Shown here piece after piece: positions 44,544 through 53,369 of a DNA stretch of 64,000 nucleotides. A program made the translations under genes and the position numbers. The notes beneath the pieces are model-generated. The model searched no databases and was not told the DNA's origin. It worked only from the letters and a program-made list of their open reading frames with translations. Origin of the DNA: Sporisorium sorghi (taxonomy: Eukaryota > Basidiomycota > Ustilaginomycetes > Ustilaginales > Ustilaginaceae). The stretch lies in assembly GCA_023212695.1 (NCBI GenBank), contig JALCCG010000001.1:372001-436000 (forward strand). The letters run 5' to 3'. Position 1 is the first letter of the stretch; each line of letters starts with the position of its first letter.

Positions 44544-45207
44544 GAATACACTCTCCTTGTGGGGTGGTGTTTGGAAAAATAAGACTTAGCTAACTTCTTA
44601 AAAACGAACGTTATTTTCCAAATATTCTTTTTAAGGAACACCCAGAAACAAACCTGCGTTGTTTCTCTGACTTAACGAAAAGACCAGGCTGGTGCAACAA
44701 GACGTTCCAAAAAGAAACTGTGCGGCAAACTCTTGCCACTGTGGCTGTTTGTGCAAAACAAGCATGTTCATGCTTATGCGTGGGATCAAGGTGAATAGGC
44801 AATTTCATGTGATTGTGAGGGGGCTTGTTGACTGGAAAGCTCATACTTTTTTGTGTGGAATCTTGCTGGCAGTAAGCTCATGCTGTTGAACGAGCTCATG
44901 CTGATCAGGCAGGTGTAGGCTATCGTGCGGGTTCCAGTAGACCGAAAATCCTGGCAGTAGAAACTAAAAACGTGGCTTGTACATAGCAGCAGCTCATCAT
45001 TCTAGGCAGTTCATTGCTGCAAAGAGGGAAATTGGTGTGTATTCAGGTGTAGCGGTAATGAATTAAAGTGTTACAGTAAAAAAATATAATTCTCATAAAT
45101 TAGAGGATTTCTTGTAACCTACCCTTATAGTAGTGCTAAACTTTTGCCTGCGATAGGGAGATAAACTTACAATACAGGGGAAATTTTCTTTACTTTTTTG
45201 ATCAGTA
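44544..45207. other. Non-coding spacer upstream of panD
   Basis: This spacer of about 660 bases lies between the glycosyltransferase and panD, both on the minus strand. I find no credible gene. It contains AT-rich stretches, the inverted pair AACGTTC-type sequence near 44604-44612 and two direct copies of AGCTCATGCTG (44875-44885 and 44893-44903). It presumably holds the promoter of the 30-kb operon, but I could not pick out a convincing -35/-10 pair. Confidence 0.5.
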
Positions 45208-46269
45208 CTACCAGAGATTGAGAGCTCTGCGCAAAAAAGCACTTCCGTTCTTGCTTGAAAACAGCAGCTTAACATACAAAAACATATTAAAAATCGTAAC
45301 TTTACAGCGGATGGATTGGCGGCAATAGTGGAGCGCTTTTTTGCGATCGTGACGGTTTAAATAGCTGAGTGTATAATATTTGCTTGCGATGCCGATGTCG
45401 ATATAATAGAGTTGTTTCGCTTTTTTGCTGACGGAATCGGACTGAGAGACTAATTCCCGTATGTGCTCGCGGACCTGGATAGATTTGAAGCTAAGCTCCT
45501 CGATTCTTATATATATTTCCTTGTTGAGATGAATCGTATCTGGATCAAGCTGCCAGCGGTCGCAGAATAAGTAGAGGCTATCGGGGGATTCCCGGTAGAC
45601 GGCATGAGGTTTGGTTTGCAGTGCAATTCTGTATTTGTCGAAAAAGCGGAGCAGATAGGTTGTATCTTCACCCAGATAAAAATGCTCATTGATCAAGCCG
45701 ACTTCATCCAACAGCTCCCGCCGGAATACCATCGTATTCAGTTGAAAAAAATTGCGTGTATGAGACAAAAACGCCTCGAACAATCCTTTTTCGAATATGA
45801 TCGTTTCTCCGTCATTCCATGTTTCGAACGTTGTTCGCATCGAATGCAGCAAATGTCGCTCCACCTTGTTGTCGAAGTTGTAGGAAGTCATATCGCCGTG
45901 CTGTTCCACCCACAGCGCAAAGCTGATAGCTGCTTTTGTCAGCGCAAGTGTGCTCATGCTGTCGGTCAAATGGCAAGGAGACCATTCGTCATCGGAATCA
46001 AGAAACGCCAAATATTCGCCTCGCGCCGCCAGCATCCCCGTGTTTCGCGCGCCGCCCGGCCCTTTTTCCCGTTCGTTGCACACATAGCGAATTCGCGCAT
46101 CCCTACTCGCCCACTCGCGGATTGCCTCTTTCGTATGATCCATGCTTCGGTCATCAACGACGATCAGCTCCCAGTTGCCGTAAGACTGGCTCAAGATGGA
46201 CTCGATCGCGCCGGAAATGATGTGCGCCCGATTATACGTAGGCATCACAATGCTTATCAACGGCTCCAT
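45208..46269 (-). CDS. Family 2 glycosyltransferase
   Basis: This 353-residue GT-A glycosyltransferase starts ISIVMPTYNRAHIISGAIESILSQSY, has ELIVVDDRS, GGARNTGM and the metal-binding FLDSDDEW, and a GEDTTYLLRF acceptor-side region. The C-terminal 120 residues are helical and basic. No signal or membrane segment is evident, so it would act in the cytoplasm on a nucleotide-sugar donor. The ATG at 46269 follows GGGAG by eight bases; a longer reading adds five residues. It is on the same strand as the NRPS operon, 660 bases upstream of it. It may glycosylate the product or belong to cell-surface synthesis; nothing decides this. Confidence 0.88.
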   Translation of the reverse strand: MEPLISIVMPTYNRAHIISGAIESILSQSYGNWELIVVDDRSMDHTKEAIREWASRDARIRYVCNEREKGPGGARNTGMLAARGEYLAFLDSDDEWSPCHLTDSMSTLALTKAAISFALWVEQHGDMTSYNFDNKVERHLLHSMRTTFETWNDGETIIFEKGLFEAFLSHTRNFFQLNTMVFRRELLDEVGLINEHFYLGEDTTYLLRFFDKYRIALQTKPHAVYRESPDSLYLFCDRWQLDPDTIHLNKEIYIRIEELSFKSIQVREHIRELVSQSDSVSKKAKQLYYIDIGIASKYYTLSYLNRHDRKKALHYCRQSIRCKVTIFNMFLYVKLLFSSKNGSAFLRRALNLW

Positions 46270-46981
46270 TCGTTTCACTCCCATCGTTACAAAATATATG
46301 CCCTTAAAACATCGTCAGTGTAAATGGGGAATGGAGAAGCCGTCAAGTCCAAACAGCATACGGTGGTTTATGAATGAGCCGCTTGTGAGTTGAATTGGAA
46401 TCTATCGCAACTCGGAGTCTTCCAGCAACAAAGTGGCGTCCGGGCTGAGTCCATGCTCACGCAGCAGCATTTTAAGATATTTGCCGATAAGTTTTTTTTG
46501 CTGTTATTTCATCCCGAAAATAGAAGTTTGTTTGATTGCTCACATTCTATCGGAAGTCCGTTGCAAGTAAGTTACAAAAAAATTCGCAAAAATCGACTGC
46601 GTATCTGCTATGCTAGGATCAAAGTTTTACGAACTAGAACACACACAATATTAATTCTCCTAGGTACAATATTGGCCGCTGTAGTAATTGAATGTTACCT
46701 ACCTATCTCATACTTCAGATTTGGACGAATATCTTTTTCTCGTTAATTCGTCTATACTCCCCAGAGACATTTTCAGCATGCTGCCTCCGTCCTGAGACGG
46801 AGACGAAAACCGTTCTGCCGTCCCTCCCTCCTAGTCATAGCAATAAGTTATCTTTATATTGCGCCGGTTGATATACCGTTAAGTATACTCAGGCATCCTC
46901 ATTTACCAGTCAAAGAATACATACTCTCTCTTGATTTAGACACGCAACAGCAAAAACATATTTCGAACTGAAAGGGGAAAA
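46270..46981. other. Divergent spacer between glycosyltransferase and ABC exporter
   Basis: This spacer of about 710 AT-rich bases has no supported gene; the open frame at 46390-46746 lacks a start site and family resemblance. A seven-pair hairpin CTCCGTC-CTGA-GACGGAG lies at 46785-46802 without a following T run, and may be a leader structure for the exporter transcript. Both divergent promoters are expected here. Confidence 0.45.
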
Positions 46982-47938
46982 ATGATGAAGCTGATTTATC
47001 AATTAGAGCATGTGGATAAAACATACAAAAAAGGAAAGGTTGTCGCCAATCAAAACATAAGTTTCGACGTTCAGCAAGGGGAAATTCTCGGTTTGCTTGG
47101 TCCGAATGGAGCAGGCAAATCCACGCTAATCAAGCAAATGGTAGGTCATCTTGCTCCCACCTCAGGTACGGTACGCTACAAAGGAACCAGAGTACAGACA
47201 CAAACCAAGCGAGTTGCCCAAGAGGTGGCCTACTACTCACAAGAGCCTCACGCCCTGACCAGTTTAAAAACCTGGGAAGCCTTGTATTTTACAGGAAGAT
47301 TGCGGGGATTGACAAAGCAGTCCTCCATAGAGCAATCAGAGGAATTGTTGGAACGCTTTGGAATGCAGGACCTCCGTCATAAGCTGCTCAAAAACGTTTC
47401 CGGCGGACAGAAGCGTTTAATCGGGATTGGTACATGTTTGATCGGCTTTTCCCCCGTCATGATCCTGGATGAACCGACCAATGAACTGGACCCTAAAAAG
47501 AGAAGGCTCGTATGGGATCTGATTCAGGAACGCAATCGCCAAGGAGTAACCGTAATCTTGGTGACACATAACGTGCTGGAGGCCGAACAGGTCGTGGACA
47601 GAGTAGCAGTTGTAAATCACGGCAAGCTATTGGCCATCGATCATGTCACTGTCTTAAAACAAAGGGTCGATCAGCGGATGAAACTGGAAATTACGACTTC
47701 CTTAGGCGAAAGCGATTATGTTTGCGAAAGCTTAAGCGCGCTGGGACAGTGGACCAAAATAGGAGAAAACCGAATCCGGGCACTGATTGAGAAGCAAAAC
47801 GCCAGCTACGCGATTGACTGCCTGACCAACCAGCATTTGCCGATTGAAGAATATTCGCTGGTCCCTCCGAATCTTGAAGATGTTTATTTTCATATCGATG
47901 ACGAACAGGATAAACCTGTCACAGCGGAGGTGGTCTAA
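46982..47938 (+). CDS. ABC-2-type exporter ATP-binding protein
   Basis: This 318-residue ATPase has Walker A GPNGAGKST, a Q-loop SQEPHA, signature VSGGQKRLI, Walker B MILDEPTNELD and switch VTHNVLE. A C-terminal extension of about 90 residues (VVNHGKLLAI... and EEYSLVPPNLEDVYFHI) is typical of DrrA/CcmA-type exporters. AAGGGG precedes the tandem ATGs at 46982 and 46985. It is followed two bases later by its permease. Placement beside the lipopeptide operon but in the opposite direction suggests export or self-resistance; a housekeeping exporter is equally possible. Confidence 0.92.
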   Translation: MMKLIYQLEHVDKTYKKGKVVANQNISFDVQQGEILGLLGPNGAGKSTLIKQMVGHLAPTSGTVRYKGTRVQTQTKRVAQEVAYYSQEPHALTSLKTWEALYFTGRLRGLTKQSSIEQSEELLERFGMQDLRHKLLKNVSGGQKRLIGIGTCLIGFSPVMILDEPTNELDPKKRRLVWDLIQERNRQGVTVILVTHNVLEAEQVVDRVAVVNHGKLLAIDHVTVLKQRVDQRMKLEITTSLGESDYVCESLSALGQWTKIGENRIRALIEKQNASYAIDCLTNQHLPIEEYSLVPPNLEDVYFHIDDEQDKPVTAEVV

Positions 47939-47940
47939 AC

Positions 47941-48774
47941 ATGGAAAAGGCAAAACCATCCATGCAAAGCCATGACTTGCAGCTGCAAGAAGCGGTCTTT
48001 CTCCAAGGGCACCAGGAGCAGAGTATCATCCAACGCAGAATTACGGAATGGCTGATCCTGGCCCGTATTCAATTCACGATTATCCGCGAGGCGTGGGTTT
48101 GGATATTCATCATGGCATGCATGTTTCCGTTAACAACGCTGTTGTTTCTCAAATTTTTCACGGTTGACCCAACGCCAGCCGTCATGACACGTATTATTAC
48201 AGGGAATATGCTCTTCGGCTTAATCGTTATGGGACTCAATTCCATGGCTCAGGAGATTTCTTGGCAGAAGCATCAAGGCCACTTCACGTACTATTCGTCC
48301 CTGCCGATTGCCAAGGTAAACTTCATCTTCGCCAATCTGCTGCGCGGCTTGATCATGAGCGTACCGTCTTTTATTATCCTGGCCCTGATTGGTCAGTTTG
48401 CTTACGGCATTCAATTCCACTACAGTTGGGGACTTGTCCCTGTATTGCTGCTCACCGTTTTTAGCGTGGTTGGCGCGGGTGTACTGATCGGCTTCTGGTC
48501 TCCTAGCCATCAACTGACAAATATGCTCGTCCAGGCGTTGATGATGTTCATCTCGTTTTTGACACCAGTCATGGTGGATATGAATCAATTGCCTGGAATC
48601 CTGCAATGGTTCTCTTATATCTTTCCAACCACTTACGCCGCTGAAGCCATGCGGGAGGTACTGATATCGGGCTGGTCCGGCTCTGTCGCCTGGAACACGC
48701 TTATACTCTTGTTTTTCTCGCTGTTGTCCATCATATTGATCTTGAAAAAGGTAGATTGGCGTGTTGAGAAGTAG
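47941..48774 (+). CDS. ABC-2-type exporter permease
   Basis: This 277-residue permease has a hydrophilic N-terminal 50 residues and six hydrophobic segments. It matches the ABC-2 type: WLILARIQFTIIREAWVW, PLTTLLFLKF, SVVGAGVLIGFW, and PVMVDMNQLPGILQWFSYIFPTTYAAEAMREVL. GGAGGTGG at the end of the ATPase gene serves as its ribosome binding site. It forms the membrane half of the exporter with the upstream ATPase and is followed by a strong hairpin terminator. Confidence 0.92.
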   Translation: MEKAKPSMQSHDLQLQEAVFLQGHQEQSIIQRRITEWLILARIQFTIIREAWVWIFIMACMFPLTTLLFLKFFTVDPTPAVMTRIITGNMLFGLIVMGLNSMAQEISWQKHQGHFTYYSSLPIAKVNFIFANLLRGLIMSVPSFIILALIGQFAYGIQFHYSWGLVPVLLLTVFSVVGAGVLIGFWSPSHQLTNMLVQALMMFISFLTPVMVDMNQLPGILQWFSYIFPTTYAAEAMREVLISGWSGSVAWNTLILLFFSLLSIILILKKVDWRVEK

Positions 48775-48810
48775 AGAAAAGCGCAGTTCATTTTTTCCGA
48801 AAAAAAACGA

Positions 48811-48848
48811 GGAAACAGGCAGCCCGATACTATCGGCTGCCTGTTTCC
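48811..48848. terminator. Bidirectional terminator between ABC exporter and HAD gene
   Basis: Perfect 14-base arms (GGAAACAGGCAGCC/GGCTGCCTGTTTCC), extended by an inner GATA/TATC helix past one bulged base, form a long stem. On the minus strand it is followed by TCGTTTTTTTT, so it should best terminate the HAD transcript; it can also end the exporter mRNA. Confidence 0.88.
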
Positions 48849-48886
48849 TACTAGTTATTGCGGTATAGTGTCATGGATGGTCTGCA

Positions 48887-49588
48887 TTACACTACAAATC
48901 TCTCAATTGCAACAGCAACACCATCATGATCATTTGAATCGGTTACGTGGGCTGCACAATTCTTCAGTTCGATTATCGCATTTTCCATTGCAACTGGAAA
49001 TCCCGACATATGAAACAGGCCTAAATCGTTAAAGTCATCCCCGAATACCATTACATTTTCTGATCTTACTCCGATATCGCTTAACACACATTGCACGGCT
49101 TTTTCCTTTGAGGCTGATTTATGCATGATTTGGACCAATACTCCTCCATCGGTTGCGATTTTCACATGGTCACCGAATTGCTCGCATATATCCCCCCATG
49201 TGCTGCAACCTAGAACCAATATTTTGGTCGGGGAAAGCAAACTTATATAATCTTTATCAACAACCTGGGGTTTCGGGTCATTCGAGCGGATACCTAATTG
49301 AGCACATTGTGAATCGGGAACTGGTCTACACGTATACCATGAATCATGAACCTCGTATGAGATTATCGAATGAGGTACTCGTAACTCGATGAATTTATGA
49401 ATCTGTTGGCTAATCTCCATAGGGATACTAATGTGCCGCTCATTTTGCTTAGATTTGCAAGTAGCTAAAGCACCGTTGTAATAAACCATGTAGTCTACAA
49501 AAGGGAACTTCTTCAAAAATTGATTAGCCGCTGCTGAACAAACTCCCTTATCCGAACAGCAGGTTGCTGAAAAGATTGTTAGTCTCAT
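48887..49588 (-). pseudogene. Cof-type HAD hydrolase lacking its N-terminal catalytic motif
   Basis: The reading frame encodes about 233 residues that match the middle and end of Cof/YbjI-type sugar-phosphatases: VDYMVYYNGAL, SASKEKAVQCVL (motif III Lys) and VMVFGDDFNDLGLF (motif IV). The start (MRLTIFSATCC) corresponds to the second segment of such proteins. The nucleophile motif DxDGT that should precede it by about 40 residues is absent, and I find none in any frame just upstream, where a terminator lies. It is therefore probably a 5'-truncated remnant. If translated it should lack phosphatase activity. Confidence 0.6.
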
Positions 49589-49682
49589 CGACCTCAAACA
49601 AGCTCATCGAATTTCGAGTTAAGGTACCTTTCTTTCGGTCCTATTAAGATGATGCTGGAAATACCCCATCTTAGTTAAAATA

Positions 49683-49717
49683 AAGCGCCACATCCGGTTA
49701 ATCCAGTCGCGACGCTT
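49683..49717. terminator. Terminator of the opp/rpiR operon
   Basis: A 15-pair stem with one mismatch and several G-T pairs, outer arms AAGCG/CGCTT, is followed by TATTTT on the minus strand and CTTTTTT on the plus strand. It lies 34 bases past the metallophosphoesterase stop and should end that operon. Confidence 0.75.
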
Positions 49718-49750
49718 CTTTTTTATATGGACGATAGTATATGATAGATT

Positions 49751-50563
49751 CTAAAGAGAGATGACTTGCAGGCAGCTGCGTATTTCATCTAATGCGACTT
49801 CTTGTGTCCATTCTTGGCGATACCCCAAGCAAGCACAAACCATCTCCGTATTTTGGTGGACATGCTTTTTTCGATAATGCACATGTCCCATCACGGCGTA
49901 ATGAACATTATATTTGACGTACAAATCCGCATATTCTGCACTTCCCAGGAAGGCATTGAAGTATTCCCACCTTGGATGCGGCATCGGCACTTTGAAGAAC
50001 GGGTGCCCCAGCATATGGGTTACCAGGATGATCTGTTTGCCTTGATGCTCGGCAAGCTCCCGTTCCATTGCCTCGTAGAAATAACGATGCATGTCGGAGT
50101 TGCTTCTTCCCCAATGAACATAGATGCTGTCTTGCCATGTGCGATCCGCAAATTTCATTTTCTCGAAATCGGCAGACCCATACGTGGGCTCTCCCAATGT
50201 GTAATCATACCATCCCGTATTGCCGATTACGACCCACTCATCGTTCAGAATATATGGCTGCTCACTTAAGCAGCCCGGGAAGGATTGATAGGCTTTATAA
50301 ATTTCCCAAGTATCGGTAATCCCATTCTCTTTGCTCCAGTAATCGTGGTTTCCAGGGACAAACAATACCGGGATACCACTTCTCTCACGCAGTTCATGAA
50401 GCACGCTCAAACTGAGGTGCGAATCATTAGATATATCTCCAGCAACGATTAGATGAGTCAATTCCCGCTCTTTCACAACCTCCAGCAGTGCTTCCTGAAC
50501 AGGAAGATCTTGAGGCTGCTTGTTCAAATCGACATGGAGATCCGATATGATTCCCAGATTCAT
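49751..50563 (-). CDS. Calcineurin-like metallophosphoesterase
   Basis: This 270-residue enzyme has the di-metal ligand set ISDLHVD at the N-terminus, VAGDISND, PGNHDYWS, VTHMLGHP and MGHVHYRK. It should cleave phosphoesters in the cytoplasm; the substrate is not evident. The ATG overlaps the OppF stop by four bases, so it is the last gene of the opp operon. Together with the HAD phosphatase and metallo-hydrolase of the same operon it suggests processing of an imported phosphorylated or peptidic compound. Confidence 0.9.
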   Translation of the reverse strand: MNLGIISDLHVDLNKQPQDLPVQEALLEVVKERELTHLIVAGDISNDSHLSLSVLHELRERSGIPVLFVPGNHDYWSKENGITDTWEIYKAYQSFPGCLSEQPYILNDEWVVIGNTGWYDYTLGEPTYGSADFEKMKFADRTWQDSIYVHWGRSNSDMHRYFYEAMERELAEHQGKQIILVTHMLGHPFFKVPMPHPRWEYFNAFLGSAEYADLYVKYNVHYAVMGHVHYRKKHVHQNTEMVCACLGYRQEWTQEVALDEIRSCLQVISL

Positions 50564-51540
50564 TTGATTTCCTCCCCTTCATATAGATGACAACTTACCA
50601 TATTTCCCGTCGAATAGGGCCTCAGCTCCGGCATCTCCTGATGGCATCTGTCCATGGCATAGGGACAGCGAGGATGAAATGTGCATCCCGTTGGGGGAGT
50701 AAGTGGATTTGGTAAATCCCCCTGGAGCAAAATCTTCTCCCTCTGTGTTGCCTTCACTTGGGGGATGGATGAAAATAAGGCCTGTGTATAGGGGTGAACC
50801 GGTTCTCTTCCTGCTTGAGCAACATTAATGATTTCTGCCAATCGCCCCAGATACATCACCCCGATTCGATCGCTCATATACTGAATTACATTCAAATCGT
50901 GGGAAATAAACAGATACGTCAAGCCATGCCGATGTTGTAATTCTTTAAGCAGATTGAGTATTTGAGATTGAATGGAAACGTCCAGGGCTGACACCGCTTC
51001 ATCAATAACGATAAATTTAGGGTTCAAGACAAGCGCCGCAGCAATTCCGACGCGTTGCCTTTGACCTCCACTTAATTCATGTGGATACCTCTTCAGAAAA
51101 CTGTTATCCAGCCCCACTTGCTCCAGCACAGAGGCGACACTCTTCCGCCTTTCCTGCTTATCGCCAATACGATGTATAATTAGCGGCTCCTCCAGGATCC
51201 AGCCAATCTGCTTTTTGGGGTTTAGGGAGGCATAGGGGTCCTGAAATACGATTTGTATTTCCTGCCGCAATATCCTCATTTCTCGGCGGTCCAGTCCCGT
51301 AACGTCTCTACCCCGGTAACGTATGCTGCCCCCGGTCTGCTGCAGCAGCCGCACCAGCAATTGACCCGTTGTAGATTTGCCGCAGCCGCTCTCCCCAACC
51401 AGCCCAAAGGTTTCGCCTTCACGGATTGTAAACGACACGTTATCCACCGCTTTCACATACTGCTGGCTTTCCCATAGACCTTGCCTTGGAACGGCATAAT
51501 ATTTGACCAATCCCTCAACCTCAATCAACGCCGTATTCAT
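50560..51540 (-). CDS. Oligopeptide-type ABC importer ATPase (OppF/DppF class)
   Basis: The 326-residue ATPase has Walker A GESGCGKST, signature LSGGQRQRVG, Walker B IVIDEAVSALD, switch ISHDLNV and the C-terminal four-Cys-type region GCTFHPRCPYAMDRC that binds an iron-sulphur cluster in relatives. The ATG at 51540 follows GGAGGGGG and overlaps the OppD stop; a longer reading to 51585 has no site. It forms a heterodimer with the OppD-type ATPase. Confidence 0.93.
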   Translation of the reverse strand: MNTALIEVEGLVKYYAVPRQGLWESQQYVKAVDNVSFTIREGETFGLVGESGCGKSTTGQLLVRLLQQTGGSIRYRGRDVTGLDRREMRILRQEIQIVFQDPYASLNPKKQIGWILEEPLIIHRIGDKQERRKSVASVLEQVGLDNSFLKRYPHELSGGQRQRVGIAAALVLNPKFIVIDEAVSALDVSIQSQILNLLKELQHRHGLTYLFISHDLNVIQYMSDRIGVMYLGRLAEIINVAQAGREPVHPYTQALFSSIPQVKATQREKILLQGDLPNPLTPPTGCTFHPRCPYAMDRCHQEMPELRPYSTGNMVSCHLYEGEEIK

Positions 51541-52532
51541 TCGTCCCCCTCCCAATCCCTCCCCGGATTCGTATACAGGTGACAACGAACGAAATGGTTA
51601 GCTGTTTGTTCTGTGAGCGAAGGCACATGAGTTAAGCAGAGACTCTCCGCATGAGGACATCGGCTTGTAAACGGACATCCTTCTCCACGTTCTGCAAGGG
51701 AAGGCACACGGCCCGGAATAGTATACAGCGGTTTGTCTTTATGCTCGATATCGGGGATGGATTTCATCAGTCCCACCGTGTAAGGATGCTTCGGATCATT
51801 CAGCAACTCCTTCACCGGGGCCTCTTCTACAACATAACCGGCATACATGACCATAACCCTGTCGCTAATCTCACGAATGACACCCAGGTCATGTGAAATA
51901 AAAAGCATGGCTGCTCCGGTCTCCTCCTTCATAACCTGTAGCAAACTTAAGATCTGTGCTTGAATGGTTACATCCAGTGCAGTTGTTGGCTCATCAGCAA
52001 TCAACAATTGTGGTTTGCAAATCAGCGCCATTGCAATCATCACCCGCTGACGCATACCACCCGATAATTGATGTGGGTATTCACGGAATAACTGCTCCGC
52101 ACGAGGGAGCCCCACCCGCTCCATCATATCGAGAGCAAGCCTATGGGCTTCCTTGCGGGAAACCGGCATATGGACCATAGCCGTTTCCGCAATCTGCCAG
52201 CCGATTGGAACCAGGGGATTTAAGGCCGTCATGGGATCTTGAAAAATCATGGCAGCTTGCTTGCCTCGAACCTTGCACCATTCTTCTGCACTGAATTCAC
52301 ACAAATTTTTCCCCGCTAGTACAATTTCCCCGCCGGTAACCTCAGCCCCCTTGGGTAATAATCCCATTACCGAAAGTGAAGTCAGGCTCTTACCACAGCC
52401 TGATTCGCCAACAATACCGAGCACTTCACCCTCCCGCAATGCAAAGGATATGTTCTGAAGTGCCGGAAGGGAAGCTTTCCTACTGGTAAACGCCACCTTC
52501 AGATCCCGTACTTCCAAAAGTTCCGATTTCAC
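51537..52532 (-). CDS. Oligopeptide-type ABC importer ATPase (OppD/DppD class)
   Basis: The 331-residue ATPase has Walker A GESGCGKSLT, signature LSGGMRQRVM, Walker B LIADEPTTALD and switch ISHDLGV. Its C-terminus has the family GCPFTSRCPHAESLC motif. It begins at a GTG (52532) after GGGGGG. It pairs with the OppF-type ATPase, with which its reading frame overlaps by four bases, to drive the two permeases encoded upstream. Confidence 0.93.
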   Translation of the reverse strand: MKSELLEVRDLKVAFTSRKASLPALQNISFALREGEVLGIVGESGCGKSLTSLSVMGLLPKGAEVTGGEIVLAGKNLCEFSAEEWCKVRGKQAAMIFQDPMTALNPLVPIGWQIAETAMVHMPVSRKEAHRLALDMMERVGLPRAEQLFREYPHQLSGGMRQRVMIAMALICKPQLLIADEPTTALDVTIQAQILSLLQVMKEETGAAMLFISHDLGVIREISDRVMVMYAGYVVEEAPVKELLNDPKHPYTVGLMKSIPDIEHKDKPLYTIPGRVPSLAERGEGCPFTSRCPHAESLCLTHVPSLTEQTANHFVRCHLYTNPGRDWEGDE

Positions 52533-52544
52533 ATGCTTTCCCCC

Positions 52545-53363
52545 CTAACTCTTCTTGTTGTAAATATCCCGAATACCATCACCGAGCAGATTGAATCCTA
52601 ATACCATGGCCGTCATGATCACACCGGTTATGATGACATACCACGGCGCATTCATAATGAACGGTTGGGCTTCACTCAACATCCGTCCCCAACTTGGGTC
52701 CGGCGGCTGTACGCCAAGTCCCAGATAACTAAGTCCGGCTTCCGCCAACACTGAACCAGAGAACCCTAACGACGCCGCAACAATCAAAGGGGATACCATA
52801 TTGGGCAAGATATGCCGAATAATAATACGCCATGGTCCTGCTCCCTTGGCTATAGAAGCCTTAACAAAGTCAAACTCCTTGTATTGAATAAATCCACTCC
52901 GGGCTATCCGAGAAAAAGAAGGAATACTCATCAGTCCTAAAGCCAATATCGTATTGTTCAAACCCGGGCCAAACACCGAAACCAGCATAATAGCAAGCAG
53001 GATGCCCGGAAAGGCCTGCATGGCATCTATGAACCGCATGATCAACTCATCTAGCCATCCTCCGAAATATCCAGCAATTGCCCCTAACAGCAGACCGCAG
53101 GACAAACCAATAAAAACAGAGGAGAAACCAATTAAAAATGCAGTCTGTGCTCCCTCCATAATTCGGCTGAAGATATCCCGGCCAAAATTGTCAGTTCCCC
53201 AGATATGGCTGGTCTGTGGCGGAGCCAGCCTCATCGAGGTATTCATTTCATTGGGCTCGTAAGGGGTATAGAATAATCCTGTCAGCATGAACAGCATTAG
53301 CATAATAACCAGCACCCCGCCGAAGACAAGCGGCTTGCTGTGGAGCCATGATTTTACGTTCAT
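52545..53363 (-). CDS. Oligopeptide-type ABC importer permease (OppC/DppC class)
   Basis: The 272-residue permease has the OppC N-terminal domain (MRLAPPQTSHIWGTDNFGRDIFSRI) and about six hydrophobic segments. Its EAA loop region is EFDFVKASIAKGAGPWRIIIRHILPN, and SYLGLGVQPPDPSWGRML lies near the C-terminus. It follows the OppB-type gene by six bases and forms a heterodimeric channel with it. Confidence 0.94.
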   Translation of the reverse strand: MNVKSWLHSKPLVFGGVLVIMLMLFMLTGLFYTPYEPNEMNTSMRLAPPQTSHIWGTDNFGRDIFSRIMEGAQTAFLIGFSSVFIGLSCGLLLGAIAGYFGGWLDELIMRFIDAMQAFPGILLAIMLVSVFGPGLNNTILALGLMSIPSFSRIARSGFIQYKEFDFVKASIAKGAGPWRIIIRHILPNMVSPLIVAASLGFSGSVLAEAGLSYLGLGVQPPDPSWGRMLSEAQPFIMNAPWYVIITGVIMTAMVLGFNLLGDGIRDIYNKKS

Positions 53364-53369
53364 CGTTCC

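Noticed and set aside
44540..44580. A GGGGTGG sequence near the panD start, resembling part of a T-box leader.
   Set aside because: It lies next to the ribosome binding site, lacks the rest of the T-box consensus and has no terminator/antiterminator pair.
44692..44889. A 65-codon frame in the spacer upstream of panD.
   Set aside because: Cys-rich but with no ribosome binding site, no homologue I recognise and no operon context.
46390..46746. A 118-codon frame with one hydrophobic segment in the spacer before the ABC exporter.
   Set aside because: It starts at a TTG without a binding site, its composition looks random and AT-rich, and it fills the divergent promoter region.
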